A DNA stretch of 64,000 bases from Bacteroidales bacterium (GCA_016342685.1 JAEINU010000001.1:970920-1034919), one strand, 5' to 3'; shown: positions 35,567-44,828, counted from the stretch's first letter. Translations and numbers: made by a program. Notes: a model not told the origin generated them from the sequence alone.

Positions 35567-36520
35567 ATGAAAATATTACGAATTATCCTGGTAATCATTC
35601 TTATAATAAATGTTTCTTGTCGTAAAAAAGAATTTGATAATCCATTAGATGATTGGTTTCAAGATCCGCCTGTAGCTCCAATCACACAAACTATTAAAAC
35701 AGTGGTTCCTATTGGTTATGCGGCTTCGGTTGCAATGCTTTATTTAAAGGGGTACGATGTTCCGGTTGCAAAGATTGAAAAACGAAAAAGTGCAACTTTA
35801 TTGTATGTAAATACCGAAACAGATTATCCGTATACTTTTGAGGGTGATGATTATGGACAAATGATAATTGCAGTATTATCAACAGATGTAAATACTGCTT
35901 TGGTTTCAGTTTTCTTTACTGATATGGATATTGTTGCCGGAAAATTTAAACTTAAAAACGTAGTTGCATTTCCTGTCATTTTTGATGATCTAAACAATAA
36001 GATAACAGCAGTATATGCTTCAATGGATATAAACTTAGGAGACAACTTATTTCCTGATATTGATTTAACCTCAGACGAGATTGAAGATAATTTGGGAAAA
36101 CTCGATAATGAAAGAACAAATAGTACGCTAGATGGAGTAGAAATTGCCATCACTCAGGATGCTTGGATAATAGATGTTTATTATAATGATATTGATGATT
36201 TATTAGATGATGAGTTTAAGATTTATGGTGGACAGCAAGCAATAGCTGTAGAAGATTTTGATACAGAGTCTTCGGTAGGAGCATTGCAAATGGCGATGAT
36301 TGGTGTTGAGTTTTCTTCTGATTGTTTAAAAAACCCTTCGAGTGGTTATGCTTTTATGCAGGATGTCGAAGTAGCAAGTTCATCCAATAGTAGTAACATA
36401 GTTTTTGGGCATGTATTTTATGAATTTCATCCTCGTTGCGATGGTGATATAGTTGTGGATTTAGCAACTGGCAATTTTATTTTTGCAATTGGGAAGGAAA
36501 TAGACTTAGGTTTAAATTAG
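35567..36520 (+). CDS. Lipoprotein of unknown function
   Basis: The track opens at 35534, but MKILRIILVIILIINVSC at 35567 is a perfect lipoprotein leader (lipobox INVSC), so the start was moved. The mature protein (about 300 residues) begins RKKEFDNPLDDWFQDPP and is beta-rich and acidic (Asp/Glu-dense centre, SDEIEDNLGKLDNE), with two late Cys (DCLKNP, PRCDGD) that might form a disulphide. I recognise no known domain. It is a single-gene unit with a clear terminator. Exported to the outer membrane or periplasm is all that can be said. Confidence 0.65.
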   Translation: MKILRIILVIILIINVSCRKKEFDNPLDDWFQDPPVAPITQTIKTVVPIGYAASVAMLYLKGYDVPVAKIEKRKSATLLYVNTETDYPYTFEGDDYGQMIIAVLSTDVNTALVSVFFTDMDIVAGKFKLKNVVAFPVIFDDLNNKITAVYASMDINLGDNLFPDIDLTSDEIEDNLGKLDNERTNSTLDGVEIAITQDAWIIDVYYNDIDDLLDDEFKIYGGQQAIAVEDFDTESSVGALQMAMIGVEFSSDCLKNPSSGYAFMQDVEVASSSNSSNIVFGHVFYEFHPRCDGDIVVDLATGNFIFAIGKEIDLGLN

Positions 36521-36540
36521 TAAATAAACTCTCGCATAAA

Positions 36541-36571
36541 AAAGGTGACTAATTTCAGTCACCTTTTTTTT
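36541..36571. terminator. Terminator between the lipoprotein and yceI-like genes
   Basis: AAAGGTGACT / AGTCACCTTT, a ten-base perfect stem with an AATTTC loop and a T run of ten. The convergent gene ends at 36590, so it may serve both directions. Confidence 0.85.
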
Positions 36572-36589
36572 ATTTATATATTGGTTTAT

Positions 36590-37153
36590 TTATTGTACCA
36601 TAATTTTAACGTCAAGAATAAATTCATCGTCAATCATGTTATCGCCTAAGTTGTCGAAAAACTTACCCGAACCATAACGAACTTCATATAAAGTTCTATC
36701 AACAGAAATACTTGCCATATAAGCTTTTTCAGTTTCTTTCACCATAAATGAAATAGGTTTTGTAATTCCTTTTATTGTTAGTTTACCATTAACTTTAGCC
36801 TCACCATTTTTGAAGACAGAACCTTCAGTAATTTTTAAATTTGCAACTGGATATTTTTCAACACTAAAAAAGTCATCTGATTTTAAATGTCCAATAAGTT
36901 TTTCATTCCATTCAGCATCTTCTAAATCACTGCAAGTAATTGATATCATATCGATATTAAATTCACCACCAATAATTTTATTGTCCTCAATTTTTAACGA
37001 ACCATCTTTTAACTTTATAAAACCCCAATGTTCACCAGTAACTTTTTTACCAGTCCATTTTAATTCAGAGTTACTTGAGTTTACTGGCACTTGTTGTGCC
37101 ATTGCCGTAAATGCAATAAATAGAACTGCTAATAGTAAATTAATTTTTTTCAT
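36590..37153 (-). CDS. YceI-family periplasmic lipid-binding-type protein
   Basis: Signal peptide (LLAVLFIAFTAMAQ), then the compact YceI barrel: NSELKWTGKKVTGEHWGFIKL, FNIDMISITCSDLEDAEWNEKLIGHL, DFFSVEKYPVANLKI and GKLTIKGITKPISF, all in the family order. These are lipocalin-like barrels that bind isoprenoid or other long lipids; some are linked to stress. 187 residues is standard. An 18-base perfect palindrome lies about 40 bases upstream of the start and could be a control site. It is separate from the DUF294 operon that ends at 37271 on the same strand. Confidence 0.9.
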   Translation of the reverse strand: MKKINLLLAVLFIAFTAMAQQVPVNSSNSELKWTGKKVTGEHWGFIKLKDGSLKIEDNKIIGGEFNIDMISITCSDLEDAEWNEKLIGHLKSDDFFSVEKYPVANLKITEGSVFKNGEAKVNGKLTIKGITKPISFMVKETEKAYMASISVDRTLYEVRYGSGKFFDNLGDNMIDDEFILDVKIMVQ

Positions 37154-37194
37154 ATCTTGCTGTTTTTAGTTAATAATAGTTTGTTGAACTTATG

Positions 37195-37212
37195 TTTGTT
37201 TTATAAAACAAA
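37195..37212. promoter_or_regulatory. Perfect 18-base palindrome upstream of yceI-like gene
   Basis: TTTGTTTTATAAAACAAA is fully self-complementary and lies in the 117-base gap before the yceI-like start. Its size and position fit an operator for a dimeric regulator. AT-rich palindromes occur by chance, and without U tract or G+C it is unlikely to be a terminator. Confidence 0.35.
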
Positions 37213-37270
37213 AAGTAAAACATATTGTTTACAACAATTTTCTGAAATGTTTGTAAATTAATTCGATAGC

Positions 37271-39784
37271 TTATATTCCACCCTTAAAGTCGAAGTTTAG
37301 TTGAGTCTGCAAATTTGATATTTCGGAGATAATTTTTTTTATTGTTGTTTTTTCAATATCTGTTAAATCATTAATATCAATTAAATTATCAGGAGTTTTA
37401 TTTTTGATTAGCTTATTTACTTGAAATTTAAACCTTAAAAGCATTAAATAGTTTAATGAAATAATTATTTCGTTGTAAAGAGATTTACTGATATGATTTA
37501 ATGAACGTAATTTTTCTAATCGAAGAATCGAATTTGTTTCGGTAATATTATATTTTAGTGAGTACAATCTAATAAAACTTATTATTGGAAGAATTATTTT
37601 TTTAACATCGATGTTAGATGAGTCTTTGTCTTTTGAGTTACTTACAATATTTCCAAAAAGATTTACAACTGATTTATATTTTAAAATTGGGTTTGCCATA
37701 TGTTGAAAAAATACAGCTTTGTTATTTAGTGTGGTAAAAATAAATTGTGTTAAATCGTTTGTAAGTTTCTGATCGCCATAAACGCATCTTAAATCGAAAA
37801 ATATTCCAGCTTCGAGAATACTTTTTGGATCGCCATTATTTATCCAATCTTTAAACTGATTTTTCCATTCATCAATAGATAAAACCCATTTTGGATTATT
37901 AGCCATAACTTCGCCATTACAATATTTAAATCCTAAATAATCTAAAGATTTTGCAACTACTTTTCCTAATTCAACGAAATATTGTTTAAATACTTTGTAA
38001 TTATCTGCATTTACATTTTCAAATATTATAGCATTATCCTGATCTGTAGCTAAAGTTTGTTCCATTCTTCCTTCACTACCAACCGCAATAAATTCGAATT
38101 TACAAGGAGGGTTTCCAATAGTTTCAATCGTTAAACGAATAACTCTTTGTGTAATGGCATCGGTTAATGATGTAATAATTCTAGTTATATTTTGTGTTCT
38201 GGCACCACTATTAATAAGAGCTTTTATTAAGATAGGTAATTTTTTAGTTGTTTTTTCAATTTCATAAATGTTCTCCGAGGCTTCAACTTCTCTTACAAGA
38301 AAACTTATTGAGTTCCGATTCATTTCATGAATGTCGAGGTTGCTTATTACACCAACGATATCGGATTGATTATTTTTTACTGCTAAATGCGATAATTGTT
38401 TATCCTTAAATATTAAAATAGCCTCGTAAAGGAGAATGTTGTCGTTAACCGAAATTACCGGAGCAGATATAAATTGTGCTATTGAATTTGAAATATTAAT
38501 ATTTTCAGCAATAATTCTTGATCTAATGTCACTGTCGGTTATTAAACCAATAATTTGCTGATTTTGAGTAGTAAAGATAACATCACAGTTTTTTCGAGTC
38601 ATTATTCTTGCCACTTCGTTAATTGGAGTGTTAATGTCACATGTTACCAGATCTTTAATAAAATGCTTAATCGATTGATTCATTAATAGGAGAGACGTTT
38701 GCACTTCGTTCGAAAGTTGCTCTGTTTCTTTTTCTACTAAGTTTATTTGAGTAATATCTTTAACAATAATAATATATCCCTCTTGTTTTCCGAAAAATAC
38801 TTTTGATATGGTAAGAACGATTTCTTTATAAGGTTTTTTTAATGATTTCAATTTAGCATCAAATGATTCTGATTTCCCGGAAATATTAATTTTGGATTTT
38901 AACTCATCCCAAGAAATGTCAAAAAGATCGTCAAATTTTAACGATAATACATAGCTTGCCGAACTACCCAACATTAAATTAAATTTCATATTCGAGAATC
39001 TAATCTCATTGTCAATAATAAGAATTGTACCATCAACGGAAGCCTCCACTAATGATTGATATTTTCTTCGAGATGCTTTTAGTTTATCTTCCAGAGACTT
39101 CCTTCTTCTTTCGATGTCTAAACTTTGTTTAACAATTATAAGGATGATTATACCAATAATGCCGAAAATGATAAAAGCAATCTTATTTAATCGCTTTTTA
39201 AGAATTGATATTTCCTCTTTTACATCTTCAAGATATATTCCGGTTCCAATAATCCAATTCCAATTTTCATACTTTTTTACAAACGATAATTTAGGAACTA
39301 TTCTGCTTGAATCATCTTTCCATTGCCACATATAATCAACAAAACCTTCGCTCAATGAATCTACAATATTCACTGCTTCAACAAAAAGCAATTTTCCGGC
39401 CTGATCTTTATAATCTGTTAATTCAGTTCCATTTAATTCCTTTCTGTAAGGATGCATTATCATTTTAGGCTGCATATCTATAATCCAGAAATAATCTTTA
39501 CTTTCTTTGCCATAACGAATCTTTTCGATTCGTTTTATCGACAAATCTTTGGCTTCTTGTAAGCTTATTAAACTATCTGCATAATCTTGATTGTATTCTT
39601 CAATTAAGCTCCAGGTAGCATTAACTAATTCACTTAACATCTCACGTTTTTTATCCATTATATTTTTTTCAAACGTAGGAATGATAAAAACATACATAGA
39701 TACTATGAATAGAAGAACCGTTAGTATTGATGGGAACACAATTCCTGCTAAAAAACGGCTAATATCTTTTGAAGTTAAGTGCAT
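37271..39784 (-). CDS. Transmembrane Cache-PAS-CBS-DUF294 nucleotidyltransferase
   Basis: 837 residues. Helix 1 (about 12-34) and helix 2 (about 203-218) flank an extracytoplasmic single-Cache (sCache_2-like) domain (DYFWIIDMQPKMIMHPYRKE ... WNWIIGTGIYLEDV). Then come a PAS region (about 240-350), a CBS pair (about 380-490), and a DUF294 nucleotidyltransferase with GSEGRMEQTLATDQDNA (569-585), where GS and the paired Asp are the catalytic signature, and its helical C-terminal partner. Typical DUF294 proteins are soluble with a cyclic-nucleotide domain; here a membrane sensor replaces it. It is last in an operon with an acetate-type symporter, so control of transport in response to an outside ligand is the best guess. 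The target of nucleotidylation is unknown. Confidence 0.8.
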   Translation of the reverse strand: MHLTSKDISRFLAGIVFPSILTVLLFIVSMYVFIIPTFEKNIMDKKREMLSELVNATWSLIEEYNQDYADSLISLQEAKDLSIKRIEKIRYGKESKDYFWIIDMQPKMIMHPYRKELNGTELTDYKDQAGKLLFVEAVNIVDSLSEGFVDYMWQWKDDSSRIVPKLSFVKKYENWNWIIGTGIYLEDVKEEISILKKRLNKIAFIIFGIIGIIILIIVKQSLDIERRRKSLEDKLKASRRKYQSLVEASVDGTILIIDNEIRFSNMKFNLMLGSSASYVLSLKFDDLFDISWDELKSKINISGKSESFDAKLKSLKKPYKEIVLTISKVFFGKQEGYIIIVKDITQINLVEKETEQLSNEVQTSLLLMNQSIKHFIKDLVTCDINTPINEVARIMTRKNCDVIFTTQNQQIIGLITDSDIRSRIIAENINISNSIAQFISAPVISVNDNILLYEAILIFKDKQLSHLAVKNNQSDIVGVISNLDIHEMNRNSISFLVREVEASENIYEIEKTTKKLPILIKALINSGARTQNITRIITSLTDAITQRVIRLTIETIGNPPCKFEFIAVGSEGRMEQTLATDQDNAIIFENVNADNYKVFKQYFVELGKVVAKSLDYLGFKYCNGEVMANNPKWVLSIDEWKNQFKDWINNGDPKSILEAGIFFDLRCVYGDQKLTNDLTQFIFTTLNNKAVFFQHMANPILKYKSVVNLFGNIVSNSKDKDSSNIDVKKIILPIISFIRLYSLKYNITETNSILRLEKLRSLNHISKSLYNEIIISLNYLMLLRFKFQVNKLIKNKTPDNLIDINDLTDIEKTTIKKIISEISNLQTQLNFDFKGGI

Positions 39785-39790
39785 CTATCG

Positions 39791-40564
39791 TTAATCTTCA
39801 TCTTGTTTAGGAGGGAATAATTTCTGAATTAAATTTCTTTTTTTCAAGGGTTTGCCTAATAAAATATTTAAGTTGTTTTCGGCTGTAAGATTTTGATTCC
39901 ACAATTCAATTGCTTTTTCATAATTATTGATTGCGCTTTCATATTGTTCTTTATGTCGATTAATAATACCTAAATTAGTAAAAGCTACTGATAATCTTCT
40001 TTTAGTTTCATATTGCGAAGTTTCAATTTCTTGAATTCTGCTTTGTATGAATTTTTCTTTTTGTTTATCAGTATATGATTCAAGTCCTTTAAAATAATTA
40101 TCAGAAATCAATTCTTGAATTTCTTCTTTGTTTAATTTTCCATAAGTTTTTAACCAGTTTTCATAAATTGAGATACTCATTAAAACCGAATTGAGAGAAA
40201 GGTTTAGCAAGGAATCTTTTGATAGTTCTGAATATCGGCTTGAGTTATTTTCATAAAGAGCCATTGTTAAAAAGGCAGCAGATCTATTATTATACAATAC
40301 CCCAATTTCAAACGATTCCGAGAAATGGGTTACCTGAGTATAAATAAACTCAACTGAGTCTAAAAGATCGAACACTTTATCAAAATCACTTTGTATAGCA
40401 TATTCATTATATTTTTCATAAAGCTCTCTTGCCTCTTTTACTCTTGGATCTTTAGATGAATTAATTCCTTTATAATGAAAATACGAAAATACGATTACAA
40501 GAAAGGAAAGAGCAATCATCACAAGGATGAATGCTCTTTTATTGTTTTTTTTATAAAAACTCAT
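39791..40564 (-). CDS. Membrane-anchored TPR protein of the symporter operon
   Basis: 257 residues: one N-terminal membrane helix (FILVMIALSFLVIVFSYF), an extracytoplasmic helical region, and a clear TPR near the C-terminus (VAFTNLGIINRHKEQYESAINNYEKAIELWNQN). The start overlaps the symporter stop as TAATG, which implies coupled translation, and the stop is six bases before the DUF294 protein. It therefore sits in the middle of a four-gene operon. A scaffold linking symporter and regulator is plausible but not shown. No known family beyond TPR. Confidence 0.72.
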   Translation of the reverse strand: MSFYKKNNKRAFILVMIALSFLVIVFSYFHYKGINSSKDPRVKEARELYEKYNEYAIQSDFDKVFDLLDSVEFIYTQVTHFSESFEIGVLYNNRSAAFLTMALYENNSSRYSELSKDSLLNLSLNSVLMSISIYENWLKTYGKLNKEEIQELISDNYFKGLESYTDKQKEKFIQSRIQEIETSQYETKRRLSVAFTNLGIINRHKEQYESAINNYEKAIELWNQNLTAENNLNILLGKPLKKRNLIQKLFPPKQDED

Positions 40565-42234
40565 TATGAATGTACATTTAATACTAAGAACTTACGAATT
40601 TCTAACGGGGTTTCTGGAGTAAGTTTTGAAACTACAATATTCGTAAATATTGCTAATGGTGCTCCGATCCAAGCAAAATACCATGCCCCGAGCCAGTAAT
40701 TAATAAATTCATGATATGGCAATGTAACACCTTCTTTTCCTGCAATAAAGTATGTTAATGCGATAACGGCAACTAACAATCCAGCTATTAATCCAGCAAT
40801 AGCTCCTTGCTTGTTTGAACCACTCCACCAGATTCCCAATAAGAATAAAGGAAAAATAGTAACACCAGCTAATGAGAATGCAACTGCCACTAGTTGAGCA
40901 ATTAAAGCCCAGTTTTTTAATGCAAGTAAGGTTACTATTACTGCCATTAGAATTGTTCCTAAACGAGCCATCAATAATTGCATTTTTGGTGAAGCCTTAG
41001 GATTAATTATTTTGACATATAAATCGTGGGCAAATGCGGATGAACCAGCTACAAGTAAACCCGAAACTGTCGAGAATGCTGCCGAAACACCACCAGCCGC
41101 AAGTAAACCTACAATAAGTGGATTTACATTTCCAAGTTGAGCAGTATAAACAACAATTGCATCTTTAGCTAATTTTCCAACCTCAGGATTTGCCGATAAA
41201 ATTTTCCCAAATGCTGCATAAGCAGGTGCACTCCAATATAAAATACAAATAAAAAATAATCCCCACACAACAGACCATCTTGCATCGCGAGCTTTAGGCA
41301 CTACATAAAATCTCTGAATAACGTGAGGTAAGCCTGCTGTTCCAATCATTAAAGAGAATGCAATTGCAATCCATTGGAAAAATGTTTGTCCGGTAGCAGG
41401 ATCCCAAGGCATAACAAATTCTGGAGATGGAACCATAGCATATTCATGTCCTAGTGCATTAAAAAGTTGAGTTGTTTCGGCAATTGGAACTCCTGATGCA
41501 ATATCAGATACAACTGAACCATATCCAATTTGTGGTAGTAACCAGAAATAGTCAAATTTAAATGTTAAAATAAATAATGGAATTAAGAATGATACAATAA
41601 TAATTACGTATTGGATTTGCATGTTTTTAGTTACACCTAACATTCCAGATATTAGTGTATATGCCAATACCACAGATCCTCCTATAATTACGGCAGGTGC
41701 ATAATCCAAACCAAGAATCCATTTGAACATAAGTCCAATTCCTCCAAACTGGCCAACACAATATGAGATTGAAATTAGAATTGCAATAATGGCACCAGTG
41801 GCCCTTAATCCTTGCGAGTAATATCGATCACCAATAAAATCAGCAGCTGTATATTTCCCATACTTGCGAATTTGTCCTGCCATAAGTATTAATAATAATA
41901 CATAGCCACCAGTCCATCCAACCACATAGGCTAGTCCATGATATCCTGATCCATACATTAAGGCTGCCATTCCTAAGAAAGATGCAGCACTCATCCAGTT
42001 AGATGCAATTGCCATTCCGGAACCAATTCGTGATATTCCACGACCAGCTGCATAGAAATCAGCAGTATCTTTTGCCCTAAATATAACTCCAACTAATACG
42101 AATACACAAAGTATTGTAATTAGAATTATAGCAGGACCAATTTTAAAACCTCCTTCTAATTGAGTTGAAGCTCCAGCAGCAAATAATATAGAAGGACTTA
42201 GTAATAATATAATAGGTAATAAAAACTTTTTCAT
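40564..42234 (-). CDS. Sodium:solute symporter, acetate-permease (ActP)-like
   Basis: 556 residues, about 13-14 membrane helices. The N-terminus is a signal-like segment (LLLSPSILFAAG) as in ActP. SSS-family stretches: DFYAAGRGISRIGSGMAIAS, ASNWMSAASFLGM, GTAGLPHVIQRFYVVP and AAGGVSAAFSTVSGLLV. These match the cation-acetate/carboxylate branch rather than proline or glucose carriers. The small-subunit gene lies 25 bases upstream and the TPR gene overlaps the stop, so the transporter is probably a two-subunit complex made together with its regulators. The likely substrate is a short carboxylate such as acetate or pyruvate. Confidence 0.88.
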   Translation of the reverse strand: MKKFLLPIILLLSPSILFAAGASTQLEGGFKIGPAIILITILCVFVLVGVIFRAKDTADFYAAGRGISRIGSGMAIASNWMSAASFLGMAALMYGSGYHGLAYVVGWTGGYVLLLILMAGQIRKYGKYTAADFIGDRYYSQGLRATGAIIAILISISYCVGQFGGIGLMFKWILGLDYAPAVIIGGSVVLAYTLISGMLGVTKNMQIQYVIIIVSFLIPLFILTFKFDYFWLLPQIGYGSVVSDIASGVPIAETTQLFNALGHEYAMVPSPEFVMPWDPATGQTFFQWIAIAFSLMIGTAGLPHVIQRFYVVPKARDARWSVVWGLFFICILYWSAPAYAAFGKILSANPEVGKLAKDAIVVYTAQLGNVNPLIVGLLAAGGVSAAFSTVSGLLVAGSSAFAHDLYVKIINPKASPKMQLLMARLGTILMAVIVTLLALKNWALIAQLVAVAFSLAGVTIFPLFLLGIWWSGSNKQGAIAGLIAGLLVAVIALTYFIAGKEGVTLPYHEFINYWLGAWYFAWIGAPLAIFTNIVVSKLTPETPLEIRKFLVLNVHS

Positions 42235-42259
42235 AATTGTAAATTTTGAATGTAAGTAC

Positions 42260-43012
42260 TTATTCGTCTATGTCTAATTCCAAATGCATTTTATCTACAC
42301 GAACACAATATAACCAACATAGAAATACAAAAAGTATTAATAAGAAAACGGCTGAGTAGAAGTAATGGAAAGGAAATCCAAGAAATTTAAAATCAGTTAA
42401 AAAAGACTGATTATGGATTAAGTAAGTAGACATAATAGATGGAATAAGCTCTTTGCTTTCCGCTTTGAAAACTTTCATATCCGACGACGCGAGTTCCAAC
42501 GAAATAAGTTTTGTTCTTACATCATTTTGAGCTAAGCCTAATATTGAGCTAGCAAGCTCAGAAAGAGACCTTTTAGTAGCTATATATTCAGGGTCAGAAA
42601 TTGAATTTATTTCTGATTTTAGAGTTTCAAATTTTATGACTTCATCTATTAGCATGATTTTTTGTGCAGAATCGGCTAACTGAAAAGCACTCCAACTTAC
42701 CGCATTTTGCAATGCACTTTTTTGTTCAGTCTTTATAAAAACCTTGCCCAATACAGAGAGAGAAGAGTGAGCAAATTTTTGCATCTCCTCAATGCTTGCA
42801 TTTTCTTTTGAAATGTTTTCCCAAACCTTTTCGTATTGCACATAAGCTTCTTCGGGAGTTGGTTTTTCAATTGCACGTAATAGAAAATGAAAACCAAAAA
42901 CCGCAACTGCCCATATTAATATTAATTTTATAGCCAAGTTTCTGTTCCATTTGGCTTGTGCAGTGGTAGGTTTAAAAAAACTAATGTGATAATCGTTCTG
43001 ATTAGATTCCAT
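42260..43012 (-). CDS. DUF4212-like symporter small subunit with a large insertion
   Basis: The ends match the sodium:solute symporter small-subunit (DUF4212) family: N-terminal KWNRNLAIKLILIWAVAVFGFHFLL (helix 1, about 28-47) and C-terminal FLGFPFHYFYSAVFLLILFVFL (helix 2, about 217-237) with a charged tail. The family is normally under 100 residues, but here about 150 residues (50-203), mostly helical and soluble (e.g. EEAYVQYEKVWENIS, SEINSISDPEYIATKRSLSE), are placed between the two helices and would face outside the cytoplasm. It is first in the operon, upstream of the large subunit. The assignment rests on end-motifs and gene order, so moderate confidence. Confidence 0.65.
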   Translation of the reverse strand: MESNQNDYHISFFKPTTAQAKWNRNLAIKLILIWAVAVFGFHFLLRAIEKPTPEEAYVQYEKVWENISKENASIEEMQKFAHSSLSVLGKVFIKTEQKSALQNAVSWSAFQLADSAQKIMLIDEVIKFETLKSEINSISDPEYIATKRSLSELASSILGLAQNDVRTKLISLELASSDMKVFKAESKELIPSIMSTYLIHNQSFLTDFKFLGFPFHYFYSAVFLLILFVFLCWLYCVRVDKMHLELDIDE

Positions 43013-43171
43013 GTTTTTTTAGTTTTAATTTGTTTTAGGTACAGACTAAGATATAGTTTTCTGCTAGATTATCAATTAATTAGATATTTTTTTTGCTCAC
43101 AAATTGTTAATATCCTTCCGAAATATAGATTTGGTAAAGGTTTTGGTTATCAGTAAATTACATCTAAGAAT

Positions 43172-43945
43172 CTAGATGTTTAGAGTTGTAGATTGTAAAA
43201 CAGGGTCGTTGAGAATCTCTTTAGCTCCTTTGTAGAAATATATCGCACTGAATGTCATAAATAAGTGACTGATATCGTAATGGTTGAACCAAGGTCCAAT
43301 ACCCCATTTATTCATAAAGAATAAAGCACCAATTGCAGAAAAGCCAACAGCCATTAGAAATAACTTGCTACCTCTTTTTTTAGTTTTTAAGTATACTGTT
43401 AAATTAAAAATAGTAACCACAATTAACAATCCATAAGCCGAGTGTATCTCTACAAAAAAGAAATTTAACGTAGTGAAAGTTATGGTCACAAACGTAAGTA
43501 ATTCTATTACGTTTAACCATGCGAAAAATGTCCCAACTTTGTTATTGATCAACGGGCGTGCATATTCTATGGATGCTCTCTCGACTAAAGCAATGGAGAA
43601 CATACTAGTTAGCCAGCCAGGTAGTTTCCATGGGTTAGCAATATCTTTCAACAATTCATCACCGAATATTTTTCCAATAAACTGCACTATTTTTTCAGGT
43701 GAATTCCATTGTGCGTCGAATAAATATAAAAAGCCATGTCCTATTAATCCACCCACTGCAGTGGCAATTCCCATACTTAAAAAATAATATCTTAAATAAA
43801 GATGCACTCTGTTTTTAACATCAATTTTATTTAGTTTATAAAATGCATAAAAACATACAAACGAAACAAACAAATCTGTTAAGGTTGTAATAGGTTCGTC
43901 GATTCGCAAACCAAATGGAAATATGGACGGTTGTTCGTAGAACAT
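43172..43945 (-). CDS. Seven-TM protein, DUF6962-like
   Basis: 257 residues with about seven membrane helices. GLIGHGFLYLF in the second helical region and FNHYDISHLFMTFS near the last helix carry His/Asp residues placed as in CREST-superfamily membrane hydrolases (ceramidases, PAQR receptors), which is inference from motif shape. I believe the Bacteroidota family is DUF6962. It lies 160 bases upstream of the small-subunit gene and may or may not join that operon. A weak hairpin (ACATCTA / TAGATGT, 43157-43177) overlaps its 3' end. Function is unknown; membrane-lipid hydrolysis is one idea. Confidence 0.55.
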   Translation of the reverse strand: MFYEQPSIFPFGLRIDEPITTLTDLFVSFVCFYAFYKLNKIDVKNRVHLYLRYYFLSMGIATAVGGLIGHGFLYLFDAQWNSPEKIVQFIGKIFGDELLKDIANPWKLPGWLTSMFSIALVERASIEYARPLINNKVGTFFAWLNVIELLTFVTITFTTLNFFFVEIHSAYGLLIVVTIFNLTVYLKTKKRGSKLFLMAVGFSAIGALFFMNKWGIGPWFNHYDISHLFMTFSAIYFYKGAKEILNDPVLQSTTLNI

Positions 43946-44057
43946 AATTAATTGTAAGTTAACGAACTAATTTATCTAATTCAAGTTTTTAAATTAAAAG
44001 TGATATACTTTTTAGAATGATATCAATTGATCTTAATTAAAATACACATAGTATTAT

Positions 44058-44065
44058 TATATTTG
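44058..44065 (+). promoter_or_regulatory. Candidate -7 box (TATATTTG)
   Basis: Exact TAnnTTTG match 26 bases upstream of the TTG start at 44091, which supports that unusual start. No good TTTG element at standard spacing. Confidence 0.4.
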
Positions 44066-44090
44066 CTATTCATTAAGAAAACACTGCATT

Positions 44091-44768
44091 TTGAAAAAGA
44101 TTATCTATATAACAACAATATTCTTCTGTGTAATAATGTATGCCAACGCACAAGAGGTATCTTCAACTTTTGATCCTAATGAAGAATTTAAACCTTATTG
44201 GAACTTTGGAATAAAACAAGGGGTGAACTATTCTATGGCTTTTTTTAATCCAAGTATTGATCAATCGCCAACTTTCGGATATACAGGTGGATTGGTTTAT
44301 AAGTATCAGAATCAGAGGATGGTTGGTTTGCAGTTGGAGCTTAATTACACACAAAAAGGTTGGACTGAAAACTTAGCAGAAACGGGTAATTCATATAATC
44401 GAAAAATGGCTTATGTAGAGCTGCCTTTAATAACACATATTGTATTTGGTCAAAAGACATTGAAATATCATATAAATTTAGGAACAACATTCGCATATCT
44501 TATTTCTGAGAAGGAGGATTATAATGTTGTAGATGAACTTTATCGAAAGGAGTATTATGGCACAGAAATCGAAAAGAAATTTGATTATAGTGGTTTGGGT
44601 GAAGCAGGTGTTGTATATAATTCAAAGATAGGAGAGTTTCAAGCTGGGGTGAGATTTCAATGGACATTGACAGATCTTTTTGAAACAAGCTCGGAAACTA
44701 CATTCGATAAAACACAAAATGCAATATTGAGTTTTGCAGTAACCTATTTTATTTTTAGCAATAAATAG
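44091..44768 (+). CDS. Outer-membrane beta-barrel (porin/PorT-type) protein, TTG start
   Basis: The frame opens with TTG, not ATG. It is the only start that gives a full signal peptide (KKIIYITTIFFCVIMYANAQ), and no upstream ATG is in frame. The mature protein is a small barrel: repeated amphipathic strands (FGIKQGVNYSMAFF, LVYKYQNQRMVGLQLELNYTQKGW, LGEAGVVYNSKIGEFQAGVRFQ) and an aromatic last strand (NAILSFAVTYFIF). This layout is common to the PorT-like/outer membrane protein beta-barrel family of Bacteroidota. Function unknown. The gene is followed closely by glutathione peroxidase. Confidence 0.78.
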   Translation: MKKIIYITTIFFCVIMYANAQEVSSTFDPNEEFKPYWNFGIKQGVNYSMAFFNPSIDQSPTFGYTGGLVYKYQNQRMVGLQLELNYTQKGWTENLAETGNSYNRKMAYVELPLITHIVFGQKTLKYHINLGTTFAYLISEKEDYNVVDELYRKEYYGTEIEKKFDYSGLGEAGVVYNSKIGEFQAGVRFQWTLTDLFETSSETTFDKTQNAILSFAVTYFIFSNK

Positions 44769-44828
44769 TTTTTTTTGAACATCTTATATTTTGATTTGTT
44801 TATTGAGTAAATCTTAAAAGCGTATACG

